From assembly GCA_028696165.1 (NCBI GenBank), contig JAQVHQ010000005.1:62001-126000 (forward strand): DNA of 64,000 nt, in the 5' to 3' direction. Shown here piece by piece: positions 45,687 through 54,853 of the stretch. A program made the position numbers and the translations under genes. The first letter of the stretch is position 1; each line of letters opens with the position of its first letter. The stretch comes from Lachnospiraceae bacterium (lineage in GTDB: Bacteria > Bacillota > Clostridia > Lachnospirales > Lachnospiraceae). Under the pieces are notes generated by a model. That model was not told the DNA's origin. It ran no database searches and worked only from the letters and a program-made list of their open reading frames with translations.

Positions 45687-45719
45687 AAAGGCAAACCTTT
45701 TCATTTAGGTTTGCCTTTA
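45687..45719 (-). terminator. terminator of the L,D-transpeptidase gene
   Basis: AGGCAAACCT/AGGTTTGCCT stem with an A-rich loop and a short T-run, 15 bp past the stop. Confidence 0.75.
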
Positions 45720-45733
45720 ATTAAGATTTTATT

Positions 45734-47479
45734 CTAATAATATAATATAACAATAGTACCAACTGAAATCAAATTATACAATGTTTTTGCCTTTGAAACA
45801 GGAAGGTTTACGCATCCATGGGAACCGCTGTATCTGTAGATGCTTCCACCAAAGCTTGATCTCCATGTCGCATCGTGCAGTCCGTATCCTTTATAGAATG
45901 GCATCCAGTAATTAACAAAGGATTCATATGAATAACTTCCGTCTGCCTGCTGTTCACCTTTCAACGTACGATTAGTCTGCTTATTATAGATAGCATATAC
46001 ACCTTCCGGTGTACGACGGTCAGCGATAGAATATCTTCCACTTACGCAGTCACTCTGCCATACGATTTCTCCGTCCTGTACATAATACACAACCTGATTA
46101 CCCAGATCACATTCCAGATAAGTATTACCTACGCCGCCGTTTCCAGTAACTGTACCTTCATTAGAATATATTGGTTCGCGCTCAACTACTCCCAGACTGG
46201 CAATGTCTTCTGTCAACTGTTTGATCTCAGATGAAGTATCCACTGACCATCCATAAGTTCCACCCTTAACTGTCACTGTTTTTCCATTGGCATCTGTAAA
46301 GGTAATTCCATTTTCCGAAGTATCATAATCCTTTGCCAGCTGATTAACATATTCTTTGAGTTTTGCTGTAAATGTTGCTTCATCTTTATAATAATGATTG
46401 TTTGCATCCACACTCATCCACTGAATAAGTGTCACCCCGTCTAATGTTCTGGTTGTTCCATCCGGAAGCGTATATGTAATGCTTGCCTTGGCATACTGAT
46501 TTAAAATGTCTTTATTTTCATTAAGCAATTGATTATCTGATGTAATTTCAGGCACTGCATATGCCTGTAGTTCCTCAACCGAAATAGTTGGTGTGCTGCT
46601 TTGTACTGCCTGTTCGACTCCAGCCATAAAAGTGTCTGTATTAATCTGGCTGCCCTGTACCGCTTCTGAAACACTGAACTCACCATTTTCATACACGATG
46701 ATAGAATTTTCAGGAGCCACCTGAGCATCTGCCTGCATCTGAGGAAGCGCACTTAAAACAGCTGTCAGTTTTTCCTGGCTGTAGGAAATCTCTTCTCCTA
46801 CTTTATAATCAGTTGTCTTCCATAGACTTTCTCCCCACAGAACCCAATTCTGATCGTCCATAATTTTCTGTACATTACCATCGGACACATATTTGTAATC
46901 AATATCCTGACCCTGAATTGTTGCGGTCTGGTCACCTCTAAACTGAATCGTCAGTGCATACTGCTCCACACTCTGTGCAATTTCACTTTCCACCTGCTCC
47001 ACAGTCTTTCCTTCGCAGTCGATGGAATTAATTGTCACACCTTTTATAAAGGTATTCTGATACTGTGCGCCCTGATATAGATACACACCAATTGCTCCGA
47101 CAAAGAGGACTGCCAAAAGGCAAAGCGCTACGATAGCACCTGTACTCATCCCTTTCCTGCGTCGTCTTGCGGTCTTGACTGTTTTAATATGTTCAGCCTT
47201 CGGCTGCGCTGTTTTCTTTTTAACCTTGTATTTATTATTAGCATTCGCTTTTGTATTGGTTCTGCTTCTGTTAGCTGCATTGCCTGTATTGCCTGTATTT
47301 CCTGCTGCAGTTTTATTTCCTGTCGGTTTTTTACCTGCTGCCTGATTACCATTGCCGGCTGCCACATTTTTCTTAGGGGCATTTGCACTGCTTACCGATC
47401 CTGTTCTTTTTTTTGTACCGGCACCATTGCTGCTCTCCGACCAGTAATCCCACTTGCTTGTATTTTTATTTTTCGCCAT
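45734..47479 (-). CDS. L,D-transpeptidase (YkuD) with peptidoglycan-binding domain
   Basis: 581 residues. N-terminal cytoplasmic Ala/Asn/Gly/Lys-rich tail (about 1-110), one transmembrane helix (about 112-132, GAIVALCLLAVLFVGAIGVYLY), extracellular beta-rich peptidoglycan-binding repeats (about 140-440) and C-terminal YkuD domain whose active Cys lies in GSHGCVNLP near 560. Forms 3-3 crosslinks or anchors proteins to peptidoglycan. Monocistronic, with its own terminator. Confidence 0.93.
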   Translation of the reverse strand: MAKNKNTSKWDYWSESSNGAGTKKRTGSVSSANAPKKNVAAGNGNQAAGKKPTGNKTAAGNTGNTGNAANRSRTNTKANANNKYKVKKKTAQPKAEHIKTVKTARRRRKGMSTGAIVALCLLAVLFVGAIGVYLYQGAQYQNTFIKGVTINSIDCEGKTVEQVESEIAQSVEQYALTIQFRGDQTATIQGQDIDYKYVSDGNVQKIMDDQNWVLWGESLWKTTDYKVGEEISYSQEKLTAVLSALPQMQADAQVAPENSIIVYENGEFSVSEAVQGSQINTDTFMAGVEQAVQSSTPTISVEELQAYAVPEITSDNQLLNENKDILNQYAKASITYTLPDGTTRTLDGVTLIQWMSVDANNHYYKDEATFTAKLKEYVNQLAKDYDTSENGITFTDANGKTVTVKGGTYGWSVDTSSEIKQLTEDIASLGVVEREPIYSNEGTVTGNGGVGNTYLECDLGNQVVYYVQDGEIVWQSDCVSGRYSIADRRTPEGVYAIYNKQTNRTLKGEQQADGSYSYESFVNYWMPFYKGYGLHDATWRSSFGGSIYRYSGSHGCVNLPVSKAKTLYNLISVGTIVILYY

Positions 47480-47627
47480 TTATCTCTACTCCTATTTTAT
47501 ACCTTGGCTATTATATCACAAATTATTTCCAGATACTAATATATTTACAGAATTAAACTATTTTTCACATTCTTTTCACATTTCGTAATATTTTGGCAAA
47601 TACAAACAATATTTCACATATTTTTCG

Positions 47628-48413
47628 TTACATATTGTCTAATGCAATAAGTCTGGTTATAATCTCTTCACATATCTCTACCACGCTTTTTCCATCTGTG
47701 CTTATGGTCACATCAGCAACAGCCTCATAGCGTGCTTTTCTCTTATTCATTAGTTCCTCTATAAACTCTACGGTCATATGATCATTAAGAATAGGACGGT
47801 CTTTGCTGTCCTTTACCCGATTATATATAGTTTCAGGTTTTGCTGTCAGAAGTACAACTCGTCCATGCTTCTTCATATGATCAGTATTCTCATCTCTCAT
47901 GACAATACCGCCGCCGCAGGATACAATTGCCTGGCTTTTCTTCTGAAGTTCTATCAGAATATTGCTTTCCAAATTGCGGAAGTAGTCTTCTCCATATTCA
48001 GCAAATATTTCTGTGATGGACATTCCCTGTCTTTTTACGATGAGTTCATCCATCTCAACCTGCTCCATCTCTAACTTTTCCTTCAATCCTGCTGCAACAG
48101 CACTTTTTCCGGATCCCATAAATCCCACAAGGAAAATATTATAATCGAAGAGGCTTTTTGCCTGAATCTTACGGCTGTTTTTTACAATGTATTCAAAGAT
48201 GTTCAATATTTCCTCTTCAAACTCGTTATCCCCCAGCTTTTTCTTCAGCGCATCTGTCTGCTTTTTTTCCTGCTCCGGCTGTATGATAGGAATTCCTGTT
48301 TTCTTCTTATATTCAATAATCTCCTGTACATATCCCATTCGAATTACCAGCTGATCAATGATTTTATCATCACATTCTCCCATTTTGGCACGTATTTCTT
48401 CTAATCTTTCCAT
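47628..48413 (-). CDS. aroK: chorismate mutase (AroQ)-shikimate kinase fusion
   Basis: 261 residues in two parts. Residues 1-90 are an all-helical AroQ chorismate mutase (LEEIRAKMGECDDKIIDQLVIRMGYVQEIIEYKK pattern). Residues 92-261 are shikimate kinase with P-loop GFMGSGKSAVA, MDELIVKRQGMSI and SCGGGIV. The two catalyse nonconsecutive steps (shikimate phosphorylation and chorismate to prephenate). A known clostridial architecture. Follows aroD by 35 bp. Confidence 0.93.
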   Translation of the reverse strand: MERLEEIRAKMGECDDKIIDQLVIRMGYVQEIIEYKKKTGIPIIQPEQEKKQTDALKKKLGDNEFEEEILNIFEYIVKNSRKIQAKSLFDYNIFLVGFMGSGKSAVAAGLKEKLEMEQVEMDELIVKRQGMSITEIFAEYGEDYFRNLESNILIELQKKSQAIVSCGGGIVMRDENTDHMKKHGRVVLLTAKPETIYNRVKDSKDRPILNDHMTVEFIEELMNKRKARYEAVADVTISTDGKSVVEICEEIITRLIALDNM

Positions 48414-48448
48414 CTGTATGTCACCTCGTACTATATTCTTATTCCTTA

Positions 48449-49213
48449 TCAGTTCTCTTTATTATGCAAAATCTCCAGAATATTTTTCAATTCTCTAACC
48501 CCTATTTGTCCTGGTGCTGATGTTTTGCTTGCGGCACCAAAGGTGAGGGCAGATCCGAAAATTTCACCGCACAACCGGCTTATGACGCCATCCGCTGCCA
48601 TGGACATGGTTATAATCGGTCCTTTCGCATATTGACCTGCCATTTCTTCCGTCGCCGCAAGCAGAGTCAGAACATCCTTCGGCGATTTAGGCATGACAGC
48701 AATTTTAGGAATATCTGCATCAAGCTCCTGCATTTTTCTCAACCTTGACACAATTTCATCTTGTGCCGGAGTTTTATGAAAATCGTGATTTGAAGCAACC
48801 ACTTTAACATGGGAAGCATGAGCTTCTTCAATGATTTCTTTTACTTCCTTATCACCAGTAAAGACTTCTACATCGATCAAATCCACATATCCGCTTTTAG
48901 CTGCTCTTATATTTAATTCCACATAATCCTGAACTTCTATACTCTTCTCTCCACCTTCTTTTATGGTACGGAAAGTAAATAAAACAGGAATATTTTTCAA
49001 TATATTTCTTAGTTCCTTTAATGTACTTTCAACTTTTTCAAAATCAAAAACATCTTCATACCAATCCACCCGCCATTCAACAATATCCAGCGGAATATTC
49101 TCAAATGATTTTGCTTCATTTAGTATCTCTTCTCTTGTCACACCCACAATAGGTACGCAAATCTTAGGTATATCTTCACCAATTTTCACGTCACGAACGA
49201 TTACCGGATTCAT
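48449..49213 (-). CDS. aroD: 3-dehydroquinate dehydratase, type I
   Basis: 254-residue TIM barrel. Catalytic His in ASNHDFHKTP (about 144) and Schiff-base Lys in KIAVMPKSPKDVL (about 170), DIVEWRVDW near 43-51. Dehydrates 3-dehydroquinate to 3-dehydroshikimate. Operon with aroK and divergent from aroE. Confidence 0.96.
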   Translation of the reverse strand: MNPVIVRDVKIGEDIPKICVPIVGVTREEILNEAKSFENIPLDIVEWRVDWYEDVFDFEKVESTLKELRNILKNIPVLFTFRTIKEGGEKSIEVQDYVELNIRAAKSGYVDLIDVEVFTGDKEVKEIIEEAHASHVKVVASNHDFHKTPAQDEIVSRLRKMQELDADIPKIAVMPKSPKDVLTLLAATEEMAGQYAKGPIITMSMAADGVISRLCGEIFGSALTFGAASKTSAPGQIGVRELKNILEILHNKEN

Positions 49214-49387
49214 TTATTATCTGCTCCTTTGCTTCTATATATATATCAAATAAGCTAATTTACTCAGGAAATTCTAATTTATCGATTCCCGAACAGTACT
49301 ACTATACCTTATATCTGCCACAAACGCCACAAAAAAATATGAAAATCCCCTTTTAGCGAAATCCCTTTTTACAATCTACAGGATTCA

Positions 49388-49416
49388 TTGACTTTTTCCA
49401 AACATCTTTCTATAAT
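49388..49416 (+). promoter_or_regulatory. promoter of aroE
   Basis: TTGACT (49388-49393), 17-bp spacer, TATAAT (49411-49416). The 250-bp gap between the divergent aro genes shows no other clear element. Confidence 0.7.
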
Positions 49417-49463
49417 AAACCTTAATGGTTTAAAAATATCTGTTTGAATAAAGGAGAATAATC

Positions 49464-50330
49464 ATGGCAAAACAAATCACAGGTCACACTCGCATGGCCT
49501 GTCTTCTTGGCAGTCCTGTTGCGCATAGTATCTCACCGGCAATGCATAATGAAGCTTTTGAACAATTAGGTATCGACTGCACCTATCTTGCTTTTGATGC
49601 AGACACAGCTGCCCTGCCCGTTGTGGTTGAAGGCTTACGAAAAATGAATGTAGTCGGATTCAACCTGACTATGCCGGATAAGAATCTCATGTGTGAATTA
49701 TGCGATGAGCTCACCCCTGCTGCTAAAATTGGCGGAGCAGTAAACACTGTTTTAAATAAAGACGGAAAGTTTATCGGTTATACCACAGACGGTATCGGAT
49801 TTATGGAGGCATGCAAAAATGCTGGTTTTGATATCATTGGAAAAAAGATGACCCTCTTAGGTGCCGGTGGTGCTGCTACTGCCATTTTAATTCAGGCGGC
49901 CTTAGATGGTCTGTCAGAAATATCTATATTTATCCATCATTCCTACCGTGAACGTACTGAGAAAATCATCGCAACACTTAATAACGAGACAAACTGTAAA
50001 GTCACCCTTTATTCCATGGATGATCCAGATATATTAAAACGTGAAATTCTTAACAGTGCGATTCTTACTAATGCTACATCCGTTGGTATGGCCCCAAATA
50101 CAGACGCCTGTGTTATCAAAGATTCCTCTGTATTTACTCCTGATCTGATGGTATACGATGCTATCTATAATCCAGAAGAGACTAAACTTCTTAAGATGGC
50201 AAAAGATGCCGGCTGCCGCACAGCGAATGGACTGTATATGCTGCTTTATCAGGGCGCCGCAGCTTTTAAAATATGGACTGGACAGGATATGCCGGTTGAT
50301 ATAATTAAAGAAAAGTATTTTACCCGATAA
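49464..50330 (+). CDS. aroE: shikimate dehydrogenase AroE
   Basis: 288 residues. Substrate motif SPVAHSISPAMHNEAF (about 17-32), NLTMPDK with catalytic Lys (about 71-77), IGGAVNTVLNKDGKFIGYTTDG (catalytic Asp region) and NADP-binding GAGGAATAI. Reduces 3-dehydroshikimate. Strong ribosome site AAAGGAG. Single gene with its own promoter and terminator. Confidence 0.95.
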   Translation: MAKQITGHTRMACLLGSPVAHSISPAMHNEAFEQLGIDCTYLAFDADTAALPVVVEGLRKMNVVGFNLTMPDKNLMCELCDELTPAAKIGGAVNTVLNKDGKFIGYTTDGIGFMEACKNAGFDIIGKKMTLLGAGGAATAILIQAALDGLSEISIFIHHSYRERTEKIIATLNNETNCKVTLYSMDDPDILKREILNSAILTNATSVGMAPNTDACVIKDSSVFTPDLMVYDAIYNPEETKLLKMAKDAGCRTANGLYMLLYQGAAAFKIWTGQDMPVDIIKEKYFTR

Positions 50331-50347
50331 GTTTATAATCGGAAGAT

Positions 50348-50396
50348 AAAAAACACATAGAACATTCCGTTTAAACAGAATATTCTATGTGTTTTT
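50348..50396 (+). terminator. terminator of aroE
   Basis: A long stem with small internal bulges (AAACACATAGAA and TTCTATGTGTTT) ending in T5. Confidence 0.85.
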
Positions 50397-50426
50397 GTCT
50401 ATCATAAAGCTTAATATCATTTAATA

Positions 50427-51416
50427 CTAATCAATCAGGTCATTTTGGAACCTGGACAAATGTTCATAAGGTAAGATGGATCTTCCTCGAAACAGCCCAC
50501 AGCCATCATTTATAAGGCTGTTGTTCACAGCGGCAAACATATTCACATCAAGGTCAGCAAGTTCTAATTGCTGAAGCAGCATAACCCTCTCATATGCTTC
50601 ATCAAAATAGATACATTCTCCCACAGGAATTGCATCTCTTCTTGCCCGTTCATTCTCCTGTCTTTTTTCATATCCCAGATGATTAGCAGGACCAATTTCC
50701 GCATAATCATCCATACCCTTCGTGCGCAGCTGAACTTCCACATAGCAGCGGGCACTGTTATCATAAAAGGTTATATGAAGTGAGCGATAACCATATTCAT
50801 TCCCATTAGAAATATAGTCTCTATAATAAGGTGCAACAGTCTCATTTAACAATGGTGAAGTTGTATTACCGGCAAGTCCTGCAACCTCTGCGCTAAACCC
50901 TCTTTCTTCAAGGAATTCCGGAAGATGATTTGCTATCTCATATAAATATTTGATTTCTTCTGTCTCTCTGTCCTCGCCTCTTTTCACATGACACTTCGGC
51001 AGCGAAATTACAATTCGGTAAGCAATTAAATCTCTAAAACATGTGAGCTTATTCTTCAATTCCGGAATGGAGGGATATGTTCCATGTTCAATATAATAAT
51101 CATATATATATTCTACAACATATCCGTTAAACTTTTCCTCAGCTCTGATTAGCGATTTAATTCTTCCCTTAAACGTGAATGCAAGATATGGATATTCGCT
51201 TGCCATATACTTGTAAAATTCTCTGATACGCTGAGACTGGGAGGTCAAAAAGTCATTATGCTCAAGAAGGTCTGTTATCTGAATAAGGAAGTTGCAATGT
51301 ACCAGATCAATTTGATTATGTGTCTGTTTTGCGGATTTTCTTAAGTCTTCTATATATTTGTACAGTATTTTAATCACTGTGTCTCCGGAGTATAGATAGT
51401 CGTTTAATTTTATCAT
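50427..51416 (-). CDS. RelA/SpoT-domain (p)ppGpp synthetase-like protein
   Basis: 329 residues. Synthetase motifs: FKGRIKSLIRAEEK (about 83-96), DLIAYRIV (about 129-136), YGYRSLHITFYD (G-loop, about 209-220) and VEVQLRTKGMDDYAEIGPANHLGYEK (about 227-252). No HD hydrolase, TGS or ACT domain, so a small alarmone synthetase-like enzyme, though longer at both ends than RelQ/RelP. Synthesises (p)ppGpp from ATP and GTP/GDP if active. Located beside a kinase-B12 sensor pair but apparently separately transcribed. Confidence 0.85.
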   Translation of the reverse strand: MIKLNDYLYSGDTVIKILYKYIEDLRKSAKQTHNQIDLVHCNFLIQITDLLEHNDFLTSQSQRIREFYKYMASEYPYLAFTFKGRIKSLIRAEEKFNGYVVEYIYDYYIEHGTYPSIPELKNKLTCFRDLIAYRIVISLPKCHVKRGEDRETEEIKYLYEIANHLPEFLEERGFSAEVAGLAGNTTSPLLNETVAPYYRDYISNGNEYGYRSLHITFYDNSARCYVEVQLRTKGMDDYAEIGPANHLGYEKRQENERARRDAIPVGECIYFDEAYERVMLLQQLELADLDVNMFAAVNNSLINDGCGLFRGRSILPYEHLSRFQNDLID

Positions 51417-51495
51417 TTGTTTATACCTCTTTTTTCTGCCAATTGCCTATTATTATACTCCATTTTTTAACAGCAATCAAACCCTGTATGCGTTG

Positions 51496-52854
51496 CTACG
51501 TGCATTGGAGTACTTTGCTCAATGTTTTATACAAAACAACTGCATCCACCGGTTTTGCCAGATGCTCATTCATTCCTGCCTTTAAGCTTTTCTGTATATC
51601 TTCCGGATATGCATTGGCAGACATAGCGATAATAGGAATATTCTCAGCATCCTTTCTCTCAAGAGCTCGAATTTTCTTTGCTGCCTCTATCCCCGACATT
51701 TCCGGCATGCGGATATCCATAAGTACAACATCAAAGCTTCCCTCTGGCGATGCCCGGAATAAATCGACTCCTATTTTTCCATTTTCTGCATGTATCACAT
51801 GCATATTCTGTTTCTCCAACAATCTTTCAGCAATTCTGGTATTTAAAGGGTGATCTTCCACCAGTAAGACATTTTTTCCATGAAGGATATCAAATGACTC
51901 TTTTTTTTCATGCACTTCTCCCTTCGCCAACTCAAAAGTCAGCTTCACACTAATTGTTGTTCCTTTTCCCTTTTGACTTTTCACCTGAATAGTTCCGCCC
52001 ATCTGCTCAACCAGGCGCTTGGTTATACTTAATCCCAGACCACTCCCTTTTAATTCTGGACTTACGGAATTATCTTCCTGGGAAAAGGGTTCAAAAAGAT
52101 GTTTTTGAAATTCTTCTGACATACCGATTCCATTATCTGTAACCCGATATTCTACAGATATTTTATTTTCGGCCTCATTTACACTCACCTGATATGCGCC
52201 TACTTCAATACGACCTCCCGGCGGTGTGTATTTAACAGCATTGGAAATAATATTAAAAAATATCTGCTTTATGCGAATCTTGTCTGTCATAACAGTTGGA
52301 TTGGAAGCGGCTTCTTTTGTATACAAAGTAATGTGTTTAGCATCGCACTGTGTCGAAAACATAGTTTTCATCTCTAATGCAAATTCCTGATAACTATATG
52401 GTTTCTGATTTAATACCACCGTTCCTTTTTCTATTTTAGACATATCCAGTATATCATTAACGAGCCCCAGCATAAAATCGCTGGCATCACGAATATTGGT
52501 CATATTTTCCCGTACAGCAGCCGGATTATCAGCTTCATCTATGGTTGCTGACGCTAATCCCATGATAACATTCATTGGAGTACGCATATCATGACTCATG
52601 CGGGACATGAACTCCATCTTTTCCTTGGCTGCTTTTTCAGATGCTTCTAAAGCGATTTTAAATTGTTCGTTTCTCTTTAGTTCTTCCTGCATTCTTCTGG
52701 ATTCCATGAGTGCACGGTTTAGTTCTCTCTGCATGTCAATCATCAGATTATTCATCTTCTGCATCTCTTCCAGGTAAAACTGTACATCTTCGTCCTTAGG
52801 TGTCATCATTTCTTCCACAATATCTGTATTTATCGGATACTCGTTTTTGTCCAT
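51496..52854 (-). CDS. cytoplasmic hybrid histidine kinase (HisKA-HATPase-REC)
   Basis: 452 residues: N-terminal coiled coil (about 22-80) and no transmembrane or PAS segment; HisKA with His88 in SHDMRTPMN; HATPase with DNGIGMS and GSGLGLSITKRLVEQMGG; C-terminal receiver with Asp in DVVLMDIRMPEMSG (about 378). With no sensor of its own it must take input from a partner. Its start overlaps the end of the B12-binding gene by 25 bp, making that protein the obvious candidate. No output regulator is adjacent. Confidence 0.9.
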   Translation of the reverse strand: MDKNEYPINTDIVEEMMTPKDEDVQFYLEEMQKMNNLMIDMQRELNRALMESRRMQEELKRNEQFKIALEASEKAAKEKMEFMSRMSHDMRTPMNVIMGLASATIDEADNPAAVRENMTNIRDASDFMLGLVNDILDMSKIEKGTVVLNQKPYSYQEFALEMKTMFSTQCDAKHITLYTKEAASNPTVMTDKIRIKQIFFNIISNAVKYTPPGGRIEVGAYQVSVNEAENKISVEYRVTDNGIGMSEEFQKHLFEPFSQEDNSVSPELKGSGLGLSITKRLVEQMGGTIQVKSQKGKGTTISVKLTFELAKGEVHEKKESFDILHGKNVLLVEDHPLNTRIAERLLEKQNMHVIHAENGKIGVDLFRASPEGSFDVVLMDIRMPEMSGIEAAKKIRALERKDAENIPIIAMSANAYPEDIQKSLKAGMNEHLAKPVDAVVLYKTLSKVLQCT

Positions 52855-53909
52855 TGAATCAATCCTCTCGCATCTGTCGTATAGACATCTGCTTTCCAGT
52901 TCTTCCAGGCATTTGGAATATCTGTAAATGCCCTTCCACCTATTGCAATTTTAATATCCGGATTTTTACTGCGAAGCTTTTGTACCATATCTTTGCAGAG
53001 CATCAGGTGTTGCGGCATAGTTACAGACAAGGCAACCAAATCTGGTTTTTCATCCTCTACTGCTGCCAAAACTGCCTCTTCAGGTACACCAGCACCCAAA
53101 AAGATACTATTCCATCCTTCATAAGTAAATAAATCAGTGATCATTCGCATTCCCATTTCATGAAGCTCGCCTCCTATACAGCATCCAATCATGGTATGTC
53201 CATTAGACGGGGTAGAAAAAATAGCTGAATATAACTGAGAAAGAGCCGTTTGTGTCAAAGCGGTACAATAATGTTCCTGCGCTACACTGATTTTATTTTC
53301 AAACCACAGTTCACCTATTTTGCGCATAATCTTCTGGACTAGTTCCAGATATATTTCATCAATTCTCATTCCTTTTTGATACAGATTCAAAAAATACTGC
53401 ATTGCAGTTTTCGAATCTTTCCTTAAAATAGTTGAAATATAATCTGCTATTATCTGTTCATACACTGCTGATTTTTCGTTCCTATTTTCCAGTTCTCTCG
53501 CAACCTGAACTTCCTTTTTTGAAATTTTATCAATAGTTTCCATACCCTTTTGTATATAGTCAGAAGCCAGACTGTACTTTTCCTGTGGCAGTTCCGTTTT
53601 CAGACACTCTCTCATAGCTGCATAAAAATCTTTGCACTGTGCTGTCATCTTGTCCTTAGTCACATAGGTCATTAGATAACTTAAGTACTGATATGTCCAT
53701 TCTACGTAAGATATAAAAACCCTTTCTTCCTTTAAATCCATTGCAGACTTCAAGTATGAAATTCCATAGTAAAAATCACGCTTCATAAACTTTCTTGCCC
53801 GCTCTGGAAGTTCATCATATAATCCCGGTGACTGTTCATACTGTCTTTTGGACATACGCTGCACTAATTCATTTAATTCATCCGCCTCATCGATATAAAA
53901 CAAACTCAT
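52830..53909 (-). CDS. B12-binding sensor protein with CarH-type W-x9-EH motif
   Basis: 359 residues: N-terminal helical region of unknown fold (about 1-135), four-helix B12 cap domain (about 145-230) and Rossmann cobalamin-binding domain (about 235-359). The cap holds Trp202, nine residues, then Glu212-His213, the W-x9-EH signature of CarH/AerR-type light-sensing adenosylcobalamin proteins. The base-off His250 lies in GELHEMG (E-x-H-x-x-G), followed by FLGAGVP and ALSVTMPQH. No DNA-binding HTH. Overlap with the downstream histidine kinase gene indicates a B12-dependent signalling module; a corrinoid methyl-carrier role is less likely without a methyltransferase alongside. Confidence 0.8.
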   Translation of the reverse strand: MSLFYIDEADELNELVQRMSKRQYEQSPGLYDELPERARKFMKRDFYYGISYLKSAMDLKEERVFISYVEWTYQYLSYLMTYVTKDKMTAQCKDFYAAMRECLKTELPQEKYSLASDYIQKGMETIDKISKKEVQVARELENRNEKSAVYEQIIADYISTILRKDSKTAMQYFLNLYQKGMRIDEIYLELVQKIMRKIGELWFENKISVAQEHYCTALTQTALSQLYSAIFSTPSNGHTMIGCCIGGELHEMGMRMITDLFTYEGWNSIFLGAGVPEEAVLAAVEDEKPDLVALSVTMPQHLMLCKDMVQKLRSKNPDIKIAIGGRAFTDIPNAWKNWKADVYTTDARGLIQWTKTSIR

Positions 53910-53970
53910 AATCCTATCCCCCGATTCTTATCCTTGTATTGTTCTCCTGACTGACGCGATACACTTAAAA

Positions 53971-54076
53971 TTGATCCACTAGATCAATTTACACATGCAC
54001 GGCAACTGAAAAATGGTCCACCGGATCAATTTACACATGCATGACAACTGAAAATGTAATGCCGAAAATCCGGCAT
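53971..54076. repeat. 42-bp tandem duplication with dyad between divergent operons
   Basis: Units 53975-54016 and 54017-54058 share ATCAATTTACACATGCA and CAACTGAAAA. The first carries the perfect dyad TTGATC-CACTA-GATCAA (53971-53987). A GC-rich hairpin ATGCCG/CGGCAT follows at 54059-54076. The gap 53910-54277 separates the B12-kinase operon (minus) from chrA (plus) and holds no gene. No cobalamin riboswitch pattern was seen. Confidence 0.75.
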
Positions 54077-54277
54077 GATATATACGTACATTATACACTG
54101 TTTTGATATTTTTTTCAAATAATTGTCATATATACTATTTGTTTTATACATCTGGCAATGGACAAAATCACGTCCTTAACTTGTATCCATTTCACAATTA
54201 TTATATACTTCAGCTATGTAATCATTTATCCTGCAAGACAATAAACGAAGAAATAGAGAGGTTATATAAAAATTTGA

Positions 54278-54853
54278 ATGGAAACGAAATCTAAAACTAA
54301 GACTTTAATGAAACTATTTTTAAGTACACTATATATCAGTTTTTTCACTTTTGGGGGTGGATTTGTCATTATTACATTTATGAAGAAGAAATTTGTTGAT
54401 GAACTAAACTGGATTAGTGAAGATGAGATGTTAGATTTGACAGCTCTGGCCCAGTCATCTCCCGGTGCCATCGCTGTTAATGCTGCCGTATTGGTCGGCT
54501 GGCGCGTTGCAGGTTTTGCAGGTATGCTCACTGCAGTTATTGGAACCATCCTGCCTCCTATGCTGATTCTTACGATTATATCCTTCTTTTATTCCGCATT
54601 TGTCTCCAATATCTATGCTGCTTTGTTGCTAAAGGGCATGCAGGCCGGGGTGGCTGCAGTTATTCTGGACGTTGTCTGTGATCTTGGATCTAATATTATG
54701 AAAATGCATCGCTTTTATTATATTATTATTATGCTTGCTGCTTTTATTGCAGTTTTTTTCTTTGAAATCAATGTGATATATATCATATTAGCGGCCGCAT
54801 TGTTTGGAATTGTCTTAGAAATATTACAACATACCAGGAGGAAACAGATATGA
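54278..54853 (+). CDS. chromate transporter family protein, first half (short-chain CHR)
   Basis: 191 residues with about six hydrophobic segments. Family signatures FFTFGGGFVIITFMKKKFVDE (about 19-39) and AQSSPGAIAVNAAVLVGWRVAG (about 53-74). Short CHR proteins work as pairs equal to one full-length ChrA. Chromate export is the family name, but the substrate in an anaerobe is unproven. Its stop overlaps the start of the next gene (ATGA). Confidence 0.9.
   Translation: METKSKTKTLMKLFLSTLYISFFTFGGGFVIITFMKKKFVDELNWISEDEMLDLTALAQSSPGAIAVNAAVLVGWRVAGFAGMLTAVIGTILPPMLILTIISFFYSAFVSNIYAALLLKGMQAGVAAVILDVVCDLGSNIMKMHRFYYIIIMLAAFIAVFFFEINVIYIILAAALFGIVLEILQHTRRKQI

Noticed and set aside
53910-54277. 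Cobalamin riboswitch upstream of the B12 protein gene
   Set aside because: Neither a B12-box-like conserved core nor the multi-stem layout could be found; only short dyads and a 42-bp duplication.
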